From an uncultured Litoreibacter sp. (lineage in GTDB: Bacteria > Pseudomonadota > Alphaproteobacteria > Rhodobacterales > Rhodobacteraceae), in assembly GCA_947501685.1 (NCBI GenBank), contig CANMWQ010000004.1:124001-188000 (forward strand): a DNA stretch of 64,000 nt. Reading direction: 5' to 3'. Below the pieces are notes generated by a model. That model was given only the letters and a program-made list of their open reading frames with translations, had not been told where the DNA came from and made no database searches. Positions 16,868 through 24,558 of the stretch are shown here, piece by piece. Position numbers and translations under genes: made by a program. Every line of letters begins with the position of its first letter. The stretch's first letter is position 1.

Positions 16868-17806
16868 CTATCCCTCAATCGCGGCAGCCGCCGCTTTTAT
16901 ATCATCCGGGCTCAACACCGCGCGGCACTCAATATCGCGGTTGATCCGCCGGATCATCCCCGACAGCGCCTTGCCTGCGCCGATCTCCCAAATCTCTGTC
17001 ACACCCTGCGCGCCCATCCACTCCACCGAGCTCATCCAGCGCACCTGCCCTGTCACCTGCTCGACCAGCAATGCCTTGATCCGGTCCGGCTCGGACACGG
17101 CCTCCGCCACGACATTGGCCACGACCGGCACCCCAGGCGCGGCCATTTCAACATCTCCCAAAGCCTGCGCCATCACATCCGCGGCTGGCGCCATCATCGC
17201 GCAGTGAAACGGCGCAGACACAGGCAGCAACAACGCCCGCTTCGCGCCCGCCTCCTTGGCCATGGCCACCGCGCGTTCAACCGCAGCCTTGCTGCCGGAA
17301 ATCACGTTCTGTGTGGGGTCATTCTGGTTGGCCACCTGGCACACGTCGCCCTGAGCTGCCTTCTCCGCCAGCGCCGTCACGCCGTCAAAATCCAGCCCCA
17401 AAACCGCAGCCATCGCCCCTTGGCCCACGGGCACCGCCGCCTGCATCGCCTCCCCGCGTTTGCGCAGCAACCGCGCGGCATCTGCCACGGTAAAGGTCCC
17501 CGCCGCGGCCAGCGCCGAATATTCGCCAAGCGAATGCCCGGCCGCAAAAGAGGCCGCCTCCATCCCGACGCCCTCAGCCTTCAACGCGGCCATCACCGCC
17601 AGTGAGGTCGCCATCAAGGCGGGCTGCGCGTTTTGCGTCAGCGTCAGCGCGTCAAGGTCCTCGCCCCAGATCACATCCGTCAGCTTCTCGCCCAGCGCGT
17701 CATCCACCTCATCGAAAATCGCCTGCGCCGCCGGGTAGGCCTGCGCCAAGTCGCGCCCCATACCAAGCGCCTGCGCGCCCTGCCCCGGAAAAACAAATGC
17801 TCTCAT
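16868..17806 (-). CDS. fabD: Malonyl-CoA:ACP transacylase FabD
   Basis: 312-aa transferase that loads malonate onto AcpP. The nucleophilic Ser is S92 in GHSLGEYSALA, with the catalytic His in LPVSAPFHCAMM and the N-terminal FPGQGAQ motif. First gene of the fabD-fabG-acpP series; a 155-bp divergent promoter region separates it from the cytochrome b561-YceI gene. Confidence 0.97.
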   Translation of the reverse strand: MRAFVFPGQGAQALGMGRDLAQAYPAAQAIFDEVDDALGEKLTDVIWGEDLDALTLTQNAQPALMATSLAVMAALKAEGVGMEAASFAAGHSLGEYSALAAAGTFTVADAARLLRKRGEAMQAAVPVGQGAMAAVLGLDFDGVTALAEKAAQGDVCQVANQNDPTQNVISGSKAAVERAVAMAKEAGAKRALLLPVSAPFHCAMMAPAADVMAQALGDVEMAAPGVPVVANVVAEAVSEPDRIKALLVEQVTGQVRWMSSVEWMGAQGVTEIWEIGAGKALSGMIRRINRDIECRAVLSPDDIKAAAAAIEG

Positions 17807-17961
17807 GCCCTGCCCTCATTTATTGTGTTTGGACAATTATGTAGCCAAACCCGACTGGCCCCACAAGCAACCCTGCACAAACTCTGTGGGCCGATGTGGA
17901 ATTTGCGTGCCGTACGCGCTGGTATAGGCCACACTCAGACCAGGCAAGAACCGAGGCCCCC

Positions 17962-19146
17962 ATGCGCAGCAACTCCACCACCACGTACGGCAGCGTCACC
18001 AAAAGCTTTCACTGGCTGATCGCAGCACTGGTCATCACCATGATCCCGCTTGGCATCATCGCCAATGGCATGGCCGATGCCGACCCGCTGAAACCGACGC
18101 TCTTCTCGCTGCACAAGACCGTGGGGTTGTTCATCTTCTTCGTGGCCCTCGCCCGCATCCTCTGGGCCGTCACCCAGCCCAAACCCGCGCATCTGCACCC
18201 CGACCGCAAGGCCGAAACCTTTCTGGCCACGCTCGTCCACTGGCTGCTCTACGCCTCGCTGGTCCTCGTGCCGCTCTCGGGCTGGGTCCATCACGCCGCC
18301 ACCACCGGCTTTGCGCCCGTCTGGTGGCCCTTTGGTCAAGGCCTGCCCGGCATCCCCGTCTCCGACACCGTCGCCCATACCGCCGCCAGCCTGCACATCA
18401 TCTTCGAGCGGGTCCTCGCGGCCTCCATCCTGCTCCATGTCGCAGGCGCGCTGAAACACCACTTCATCGATAAAGACGACACGCTGGCCCGCATGACCTT
18501 CGGCCACACCGAACCGCACCCGGCCCCCATCCCCACTCCAAGCGCCAAAGCAGCTCCCGCCGTGGCCGTCGGCGTCTACGCGGCCGCGCTGGCCATCGGC
18601 GCAGGGCTGGGCCTGTTCAAGCAAGACAAGATCGAAGCCGAGGCGCTGGCCCAAGCCATCAGCCAATGGCGGGTCGAGGACGGCACGCTGGCCATTTCCG
18701 TTCTGCAACTTGGCTCTACGGTCGAGGGCAGCTTCGCCGACTGGACCGCCGCCATCACCTTTGACGAAACGTCTGATGCGGATGGTAAACACGGCGATGT
18801 GCGCGTCACGGTCTCCATCCCGTCGCTGACGCTGGGCTCTGTCACATCCCAGGCCATGGGCGCGGATTTCTTCAATGCCGAGGCCTACCCCACCGCCACC
18901 TATATCGCTGATATTTTCTCAGAAGAGGACGCCTATATCGCCAAAGGCATGCTCACAATCCGCGATCAATCCGCCCCGGTAGAGCTGCCCTTCACGCTAG
19001 CCATCGACGGCAACACCGCAAGCATGCAAGGCAGCACAGAGCTCAACCGGATGGAGTACAATATCGGCACAGGCACCCAGCCCTCAGAAGGCTCGCTGGC
19101 CTTTCCCGTGGGGCTGGGCGTCACGCTGACGGCGACCAGAAACTAG
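17962..19146 (+). CDS. Cytochrome b561 - YceI fusion protein
   Basis: 394-aa inner-membrane protein. Residues ~1-175 form a four-helix di-haem cytochrome b561 domain with candidate haem ligands in KSFHWLIAAL, FSLHKTVGLF, LVHWLLYASL and LHIIFERV/LLHVAGALKHH. After a Pro/Ala linker and a further membrane helix (~195-215), residues ~225-394 form a periplasmic YceI lipocalin-like domain (LQLGSTVEGSF, MGADFFNAEAYPTATY), a fold known to bind polyisoprenoids. The fusion suggests quinone-linked electron transfer. ATG at 17962 has GAGG upstream and replaces the longer frame. Its 3' end overlaps the convergent otnI by 4 bp. Confidence 0.88.
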   Translation: MRSNSTTTYGSVTKSFHWLIAALVITMIPLGIIANGMADADPLKPTLFSLHKTVGLFIFFVALARILWAVTQPKPAHLHPDRKAETFLATLVHWLLYASLVLVPLSGWVHHAATTGFAPVWWPFGQGLPGIPVSDTVAHTAASLHIIFERVLAASILLHVAGALKHHFIDKDDTLARMTFGHTEPHPAPIPTPSAKAAPAVAVGVYAAALAIGAGLGLFKQDKIEAEALAQAISQWRVEDGTLAISVLQLGSTVEGSFADWTAAITFDETSDADGKHGDVRVTVSIPSLTLGSVTSQAMGADFFNAEAYPTATYIADIFSEEDAYIAKGMLTIRDQSAPVELPFTLAIDGNTASMQGSTELNRMEYNIGTGTQPSEGSLAFPVGLGVTLTATRN

Positions 19147-19898
19147 CCCAGACGGCGCATCCAGCCCAGCCCGTCGCCGGTTTTGCCGGACAACGGCTTA
19201 TACTCCGCCCCCAAAGGCGCCGCGTAGCCCAGCTCCTTGAGATAGGCGAAGATATGGGTGTAGTTGACCTCCCCCAAATCCGGCTCCGCCCGCTCCGGCA
19301 CGGAGGCGAACTGGATATGCCCGATAATCTCCAGATGATGGGTCAGCCGCCGGGTCAGGTCGCCTTCCAGAATTTGCAAATGGTAGCAGTCAAACATCAG
19401 CTTCACATTGGGCCGGTCGACCTCCGCAATGATATCCGCCGCCTGCGTGGTGCCGCTCAGAAAATACCCCGGCGCGTCATGGTGGTTCAGCGGCTCGATC
19501 AGGATCACCCGGTCGGGTGCCGCGTCCGCGGCGTAGCGCAGGTTTTCCACAAAGCAGCTATGCGCCTCGGGCCCGCTGGCAAAACCTGCCATCACATGGA
19601 TCGCCCCGGCCTCCACCTCCGCTGCGTAGGCCACGGCTTGGTCAATCGAGGCCCGCGCCTCCGCCACCCGGCCCGGCAAAGCGCACAAACCATTCTCTCC
19701 CTCGCCGCCCCGCACCGTGTTGATCCCCAAGAGCGGCAAGCCGGTCTCCTGCAACGCGGCGCGGATATCGCCAGCATCGGTGTCGTAGGGCCAGTGCATC
19801 TCCACGGCGGCAAACCCCGCCGCCTTGGCCGCACGGATGGCATCGGGCAGGGACAGCTCCGTCCATAGAAACCCTAAATTCGCCGAAAACTCAGTCAT
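19143..19898 (-). CDS. otnI: 2-oxo-tetronate isomerase / hydroxypyruvate isomerase-like OtnI
   Basis: 251-aa TIM-barrel sugar-phosphate isomerase of the Hyi/OtnI family. Metal-binding acidic residues appear in LIEPLNHHDAPGYFL, MFDCYHLQ and GAEYKPL, all conserved in the family. In the otn pathway it interconverts 2-oxo- and 3-oxo-tetronates before phosphorylation. It is the last gene of otnK-otnC-otnI, 5 bp after otnC, and the neighbours decide between OtnI and plain hydroxypyruvate isomerase. Confidence 0.88.
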   Translation of the reverse strand: MTEFSANLGFLWTELSLPDAIRAAKAAGFAAVEMHWPYDTDAGDIRAALQETGLPLLGINTVRGGEGENGLCALPGRVAEARASIDQAVAYAAEVEAGAIHVMAGFASGPEAHSCFVENLRYAADAAPDRVILIEPLNHHDAPGYFLSGTTQAADIIAEVDRPNVKLMFDCYHLQILEGDLTRRLTHHLEIIGHIQFASVPERAEPDLGEVNYTHIFAYLKELGYAAPLGAEYKPLSGKTGDGLGWMRRLG

Positions 19899-19903
19899 AA
19901 GCG

Positions 19904-20551
19904 CTAATCATCCCATTCCACCCCAAATTTGCGCACCAACCCTTGGATTTGCGCGTCGTTCAACAGGGTCGGCCCCATGCCGCGCGTCATCAGCGTCAGC
20001 TTGGCCGTCTCCTCCAGCTCTTCCATCGCGTAGCACGCGGCCTCGATATCCTTGCCCGCCACAACCGGGCCGTGATGCGCCAGAACCACCGCAGAGCGCT
20101 TGCCCGCCAGCCCCTTGATCGCATCCCCCATCGCCGGGTCCCCCGGCATGAAATAGGGCAAGAGCGCCACCTTGCCGAGCTTCATCACGCCATACGCCGT
20201 GATGGGCGGCAGCATGTCGTTCGGGTCCGTGTCAGGAAGCACAGACAGCGCCACCGAATGGCACGAATGCAGATGCACCACCGCCCCGGTTGTGGCCCGT
20301 GTCTCGTAAAACGCCGCATGCAGCGGCACTTCCTTGGTGGGCGCGTCTCCCGCCACATGCGCGCCGCCCTCAAGCACCGCCAAACGCCCCGGATCAAGCC
20401 GCCCAAAGCAACTGCCCGTGGGTGTCACCAGCAAGCGGCCATCCTCCAGCCGCGCCGAAATATTGCCCGTCGAGCCCCCCGTCAGCCCACGGTCATACAT
20501 CGACTTGGCCAACAGGCAGATATCCTCGCGCAGCCGCGCCTCCGCACTCAT
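19904..20551 (-). CDS. otnC: 3-oxo-tetronate 4-phosphate decarboxylase OtnC (class II aldolase family)
   Basis: 215-aa class II aldolase/adducin-fold enzyme. Visible motifs are GLTGGSTGNISARL (phosphate-binding loop), the active-site acid in PTKEVPLHAAFY, the zinc histidines in VVHLHSCHSVALS and the third His in VLAHHGPVVAGK. Family OtnC enzymes decarboxylate 3-oxo-tetronate 4-phosphate to dihydroxyacetone phosphate. Coupled to otnK by an ATGA overlap (20548-20551). Confidence 0.9.
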   Translation of the reverse strand: MSAEARLREDICLLAKSMYDRGLTGGSTGNISARLEDGRLLVTPTGSCFGRLDPGRLAVLEGGAHVAGDAPTKEVPLHAAFYETRATTGAVVHLHSCHSVALSVLPDTDPNDMLPPITAYGVMKLGKVALLPYFMPGDPAMGDAIKGLAGKRSAVVLAHHGPVVAGKDIEAACYAMEELEETAKLTLMTRGMGPTLLNDAQIQGLVRKFGVEWDD

Positions 20552-21792
20552 GTCAACATCCCCAACGCGTCGTCAAAGAAAGTTTCCGCGCCAAAATTGC
20601 CCGATTTCAGCGTCAGCGCGATGTCATGGCCCGCTGACCGCGTGAAGCTCCAAGGCACACCCGGAGCCACCTCCGGCCCCACCCGCAACGTCTCCACGCG
20701 CAGCGCTTTGGTCACAGCACCCGAGGTCTCGCCGCCTGCGACCACAAAGCGCCGCGTGCCCAGCTCGCGCGCCAGCACCGCCAGCTCCGCCAAAGCATCC
20801 TCCACAATCTGGCCGGCCTTGCCGACGCCCAGCTTTGCCTGCACCGCCTTAACGGCGGCAGGCTCCGCCGTTGCGTACATGATCTTTGCCGCCATCGGGT
20901 CCTGTTTGGCCAGCCAGTCCCGCGCAGGCCCCACGCCGTGTTCCGCCAGCTCCAGCGGGTCCAGCCGGAAGCCCGCCGCCTGATGCAAATACGCCGCCAC
21001 CTGCGCCCGCGTCATGGCCGAACAGCTGCCCGACAGCACAATCGCGCCGCCCTCAGGCGCGCTGAACGCGCCACCCGCAACCGTACCGCCCGCGCCCAGC
21101 AGGCGCGGCAAAGGCATCGCCACAGCGCTGCCACCCGTCATCAGTTTCATCTCCAGACAGGCCTCCGCAATCACATCCAGATCGCGGTCCGACACCGCGT
21201 CCACGACCACATGCGCGACGCCGTCCGCAGCCAAAGCCGCCAGCCGCGCCTTCAACGCGGCAGCCCCTTTCTCCACCACCAGCCGGTTCGCCAATCCAAC
21301 CGCGCCACGCACCTGAGGCTCCAGCAGTCGCATCAGATTGCTGTCACGCATCGGTGTCAGCGGGTGGTCTTTCATCGGGCTTTCCGCCAAAGGCTGCTCT
21401 CCGACAAACAGGTTACCCATAAAAATAGACCGCCCGTTTTCGGGGAAAGCCGGGCAATAGATCGTCTGCGAGACCCCCAAATCGGCCATTAGCGCCTCAG
21501 AGACCGGGCCGATATTGCCCTCCGCCGTGCTGTCAAAGGTCGAGCAATATTTCCAGAAAAACCGCTCCGCCCCGGCTCGGGCGAGCCACGCCAGCGCCGC
21601 GCGGGTCTGCGCCACCGCATCCGCCACAGGCTCCGTCCGGCATTTCAGCGCAATCACCTCGAAATCCGCCACCTCCGAAGGTGCTGCCTCCGGCACGCCG
21701 ATCCGCAGGTTCACTTTCGCGCCCGAGCGTGCCAGCAACCCGGCCAAATCCGTGGCCCCGGTGAAATCATCCGCAATACAACCCATCAACAT
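20548..21792 (-). CDS. otnK: 3-oxo-tetronate kinase OtnK (DUF1537 family)
   Basis: About 414-aa kinase of the former DUF1537 family, which phosphorylates 3-oxo-tetronates using ATP. The N-terminal MLMGCIADDFTGATDLAGLL (substrate-binding ADDFTG motif) and the C-terminal nucleotide-binding FVVAGGETSGAV are diagnostic. The start is uncertain: ATG at 21792 aligns with the family, but no good ribosome binding site is visible; 21786 is an alternative and the frame is open to 21873. First gene of the otnK-otnC-otnI operon. No four-carbon acid dehydrogenase (OtnD/LtnD/DenD) is in the window, so the operon is incomplete here. Confidence 0.9.
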   Translation of the reverse strand: MLMGCIADDFTGATDLAGLLARSGAKVNLRIGVPEAAPSEVADFEVIALKCRTEPVADAVAQTRAALAWLARAGAERFFWKYCSTFDSTAEGNIGPVSEALMADLGVSQTIYCPAFPENGRSIFMGNLFVGEQPLAESPMKDHPLTPMRDSNLMRLLEPQVRGAVGLANRLVVEKGAAALKARLAALAADGVAHVVVDAVSDRDLDVIAEACLEMKLMTGGSAVAMPLPRLLGAGGTVAGGAFSAPEGGAIVLSGSCSAMTRAQVAAYLHQAAGFRLDPLELAEHGVGPARDWLAKQDPMAAKIMYATAEPAAVKAVQAKLGVGKAGQIVEDALAELAVLARELGTRRFVVAGGETSGAVTKALRVETLRVGPEVAPGVPWSFTRSAGHDIALTLKSGNFGAETFFDDALGMLT

Positions 21793-21871
21793 CTTGTCGC
21801 GCCCATGTCCAAACCCCTCCGTGAAAGCGCAAAAGACACGTGATCCAGCCCCCCCGTCAAGCGGGTTGGAC

Positions 21872-21905
21872 AAAGAAAAGCCCGCCGCGGCATTGCCGGG
21901 CGGGC
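21872..21905 (-). terminator. Intrinsic terminator after yceI
   Basis: On the minus strand GCCCGCC / GGCGGGC forms a stem with an internal GGC-GCC extension, followed by TTTTCTTT. It lies just after the YceI-family stop and before otnK, separating the two transcripts. Confidence 0.8.
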
Positions 21906-21930
21906 CAATTCGGTCAGACCGCCGACAGGG

Positions 21931-22512
21931 TCATTCGGCCTTTTGCGCCTCAACAGAGATCATCACCTGCACCTCGTCGCTCACCGCCGGGGCAAAAGCG
22001 CCCAGCCCGAAATCCGAGCGCAGCACAGTGGCGGTGGCGTCAAAGCCCAGCCAAGGCTTGCCTGCCATCGGGTGAGTGTCGGCCTTGTTCAGCTTGGCGT
22101 CCAGCACCACCGATTTGGTAATGTCATTCATCGACAGATCGCCGGTGATCAGCGCCGTGTTCTCGCCCGTGACTTCAATGGCCGTCGAGGTGAAGGTGAT
22201 CAAGTCGCCGTCTTGGGCGTCAAAGAAATCCGCCGACATAAAATGCCCCTCGCGCTGCTCCCAGCCGGTGAACATGGATTGGACCGGCATCGACACAGTA
22301 ACGGAGGACGCCTCCGGCGACGCCTCATCATAGGAAATCTCGCCCTCAAAGCCCGAGAACATGCCGTAGGTGGTCGAGAACCCGAGGTGGTTATAGGTGA
22401 ACACAACCTGGCTGTGGCTGGCATCCAGCGTGTAGGTGTCAGCGGCCATGGCGGCGGAACCGAATGCGGTGGAGGACAGCGCCAAAGCGGCAACAAATGC
22501 GAGGGGTTTCAT
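21931..22512 (-). CDS. Periplasmic YceI family protein
   Basis: 193-aa secreted protein with a clear signal peptide (MKPLAFVAALALSSTAFGSAAMA) and a YceI lipocalin-like barrel (YTLDASHSQVVFTYNHLGFSTTYG; GHFMSADFFDA; KPWLGFDATATVLRSDFGLG). Members bind long isoprenoid or amphipathic ligands. ATG at 22512, after AAAGGAC, is the true start; the frame runs open to 22692. It is the second YceI domain within 3 kb (the first is fused to cytochrome b561). Confidence 0.92.
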   Translation of the reverse strand: MKPLAFVAALALSSTAFGSAAMAADTYTLDASHSQVVFTYNHLGFSTTYGMFSGFEGEISYDEASPEASSVTVSMPVQSMFTGWEQREGHFMSADFFDAQDGDLITFTSTAIEVTGENTALITGDLSMNDITKSVVLDAKLNKADTHPMAGKPWLGFDATATVLRSDFGLGAFAPAVSDEVQVMISVEAQKAE

Positions 22513-22723
22513 AGGATAGGTCCTTTCAGGATGTATCGACGTCCCCGCCCTTGTGTCGGGCGGGCTAAAGGATGGCAATCCACCGTAGTTCAACAAAAAG
22601 TGTGCGCATATGCAGCCAATTGCCTGCCCCCGCCAAGACAGAGCCCCGCCCCTGCCAATAAAGGCTTGCCAGCGCGCGCATGGGCTGTACAAGGGCGCAT
22701 CCTCCGCATCACTTTGAATTGCG

Positions 22724-22766
22724 GTGCCCCTCGTGACCGGGGCGCGGAGGTCTCATCGCCCGGTCT
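22724..22766 (+). promoter_or_regulatory. Possible ribosomal-protein leader before rpsF
   Basis: Two mutually exclusive hairpins can form: GCCCC / GGGGC (22726-22743) and GACCGGG / CCCGGTC (22735-22765). Both share an ACCG segment. Autoregulatory S6:S18-binding leaders with a conserved CCG element are known upstream of rpsF in many bacteria. Assignment is tentative because I cannot fold or align it here. Confidence 0.3.
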
Positions 22767-22800
22767 TTGAAGCACGCACGTAAAACCTAGGAGTACGCAC

Positions 22801-23151
22801 ATGCCTTTGTATGAGCACGTGTTTATCTCGCGCCAGGACCTCTCGAACGCGCAAGCCGAGGGTCTGATCGAACATTTCGGCGCTGTCCTCGCGGACAATG
22901 ACGGCAAAATGGTCGAGCACGAGTATTGGGGCCTCAAAACGATGGCCTATAAGATCAACAAAAACCGCAAGGGCCACTACGCCTATATGCGGTCCGACGC
23001 ACCGGCCACTGCCGTTCAGGAAATGGAACGCCTGATGCGCCTGCATGACGACGTCATGCGTGTTCTGACCATCAAGGTCGACGAGCACGAAGAAGGCCCC
23101 TCGGTGCAGATGCAAAAGCGCGACGAGCGCGAACGCCGTCCCCGCACATAA
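22801..23151 (+). CDS. rpsF: 30S ribosomal protein S6
   Basis: 116-aa primary rRNA-binding protein of the small-subunit platform, which binds 16S rRNA together with S18. It starts MPLYEHVFISRQDLSNAQAE and has the usual KLAYKI-type block (here KTMAYKINKNRKGHYAYM). ATG at 22801 follows CTAGGAG. First gene of the conserved rpsF-rpsR-rplI operon; the acidic/basic C-terminal tail is normal for alphaproteobacteria. Confidence 0.98.
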   Translation: MPLYEHVFISRQDLSNAQAEGLIEHFGAVLADNDGKMVEHEYWGLKTMAYKINKNRKGHYAYMRSDAPATAVQEMERLMRLHDDVMRVLTIKVDEHEEGPSVQMQKRDERERRPRT

Positions 23152-23183
23152 TTCAATTCGACTTTAAGAACAGGAGCTAAATC

Positions 23184-23411
23184 ATGGCATCAAAACCATT
23201 TTTCCGCCGTCGCAAGTCGGATCCCTTTGAGGGCGATAACGCCCCGAAGATCGACTATAAAGACACCCGCACCCTGCAACGCTACATCTCTGAGCGCGGC
23301 AAGATCGTGCCCTCGCGGATCACCGCTGTAGGCGCGAAAAACCAACGCGCGCTGGCCCGCGCCATCAAACGCGCGCGTTTCTTGGCCCTGCTGCCATACG
23401 CCGTTAAGTAA
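23184..23411 (+). CDS. rpsR: 30S ribosomal protein S18
   Basis: 75-aa ribosomal protein, the partner of S6 on the 30S platform. The core motif [19 protein letters not shown] and the C-terminal [15 protein letters not shown] are universal S18 signatures. Preceded by an AGGAG site; 11 bp separate it from rplI. Confidence 0.98.
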   Translation: MASKPFFRRRKSDPFEGDNAPKIDYKDTRTLQRYISERGKIVPSRITAVGAKNQRALARAIKRARFLALLPYAVK

Positions 23412-23422
23412 GGAGCAAGCAC

Positions 23423-24052
23423 ATGCAAGTCATCCTTATGGAACGCGTCGCAAAGCTCGGCCAAATGGGCGATGTCGTCGACGTCAAACCGGGTTTCGCC
23501 CGCAACTTCCTGCTGCCGCAAGGCAAAGCAATGAACGCCACGGACGCCAACCGCGCCCAGTTCGACGCGCAGAAAGCCCAGCTCGAAGCCCGCAATCTGG
23601 AAACCAAGAAAGAAGCCGAAGCACTGGCCGACAAACTTGGTGGCCAGCAGTTCATCGTGATTCGTCAGGCTTCTGACGCCGGTGCGCTCTACGGCTCCGT
23701 CACCACCCGTGACGCGGCTGAGGCGGCAACCGCCGAAGGGTTTTCGGTGGATCGCGGTCAGGTCGCGCTGGAGCGTCCCATCAAATATCTGGGCCTGCAT
23801 GACGTCCTCGTCACGCTGCACCCCGAAGTTGATGTGACCTTCACCCTCAACGTCGCCCGCTCCACCGAGGAAGCCGAGCTGCAAGCCTCCGGCAAATCCA
23901 TCCAGGAGCTCGCCGCCGAGGAAGAGGCCGAAGCCGAATTCGAAATCGCCGAGCTCTTCGACGACATCGGCTCCGCCGCCTCCGAGGACGAAGACCTCGC
24001 CGAAGCCGTGGCCGAAGAGGCCCCTGCGGAGGACACCTCCGACGAGGACTGA
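23423..24052 (+). CDS. rplI: 50S ribosomal protein L9 with acidic extension
   Basis: 209-aa L9, longer than the ~149-aa E. coli form because of a strongly acidic C-terminal tail (residues ~155-209, rich in Glu/Asp/Ala). The N-terminal domain ([34 protein letters not shown]) and the central helix are standard. Extensions of this type are common in alphaproteobacteria. Last gene of the operon, followed by a terminator at 24081. Confidence 0.97.
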   Translation: MQVILMERVAKLGQMGDVVDVKPGFARNFLLPQGKAMNATDANRAQFDAQKAQLEARNLETKKEAEALADKLGGQQFIVIRQASDAGALYGSVTTRDAAEAATAEGFSVDRGQVALERPIKYLGLHDVLVTLHPEVDVTFTLNVARSTEEAELQASGKSIQELAAEEEAEAEFEIAELFDDIGSAASEDEDLAEAVAEEAPAEDTSDED

Positions 24053-24080
24053 TCCCGTCAGGCACTGCAAAAATTCGAGA

Positions 24081-24106
24081 AGGCCGTCCTAAGGGGCGGC
24101 CTTTTT
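24081..24106 (+). terminator. Intrinsic terminator of the rpsF-rpsR-rplI operon
   Basis: AGGCCGTCC / GGGGCGGCCT forms a stem followed by TTTTT, about 30 bp after the rplI stop. It marks the left boundary of the following accessory region. Confidence 0.85.
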
Positions 24107-24558
24107 GCTGCAAGCCCCCCTGCTCGGTTCACTGCCCGAAGGGCCTGGGGATGCGTAACCAGAGGTCAGCTAGGAGCCCAGAGTGAGTGCTCTCAGTCGA
24201 TCTACCCTGCCCGGTTAACAGGCCGCAGGCCCCGGGCATCGCCAGACCGCCCGACAGGGCTGGCGATATGGTGAAGCTGGGTGGGACGAACATTTGGAAG
24301 ATGACCTTGCTGCCATAAAGCTCTGCCGAAAAAGCGTAGCGACGCCATCCCGCGGTCTGGCACTGCCCTCTGTTTTTGGGCGGTCTAAGGTCCGCTGCGA
24401 GCCCAAACCGCATGAGTGCTGCGGAGTGTCAAATGCCCGCTATTGTGAAATCCGATACCTCGATACTCGCGCATCCTCTTACATCGAAGAGATAGTCGGG
24501 ACGGCTTCAGAAAGGAAAGTCTTGATCGAATCATGTGACTCCCATTATTAACTAACAG
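24107..24558. other. Unassigned 450-bp region at the left edge of the island
   Basis: No convincing gene. It contains a 24-bp palindromic segment (CCAG-rich stem around 24241-24264, GCCAGACC to GGCTGGC). A minus-strand frame (24129-24413) reads through a protein-like stretch (SKVIFQMFVPPSFTISPA), but it has no ribosome binding site and its family is unknown to me. It may be an intergenic mobile repeat or a gene remnant left by island insertion. Confidence 0.35.
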
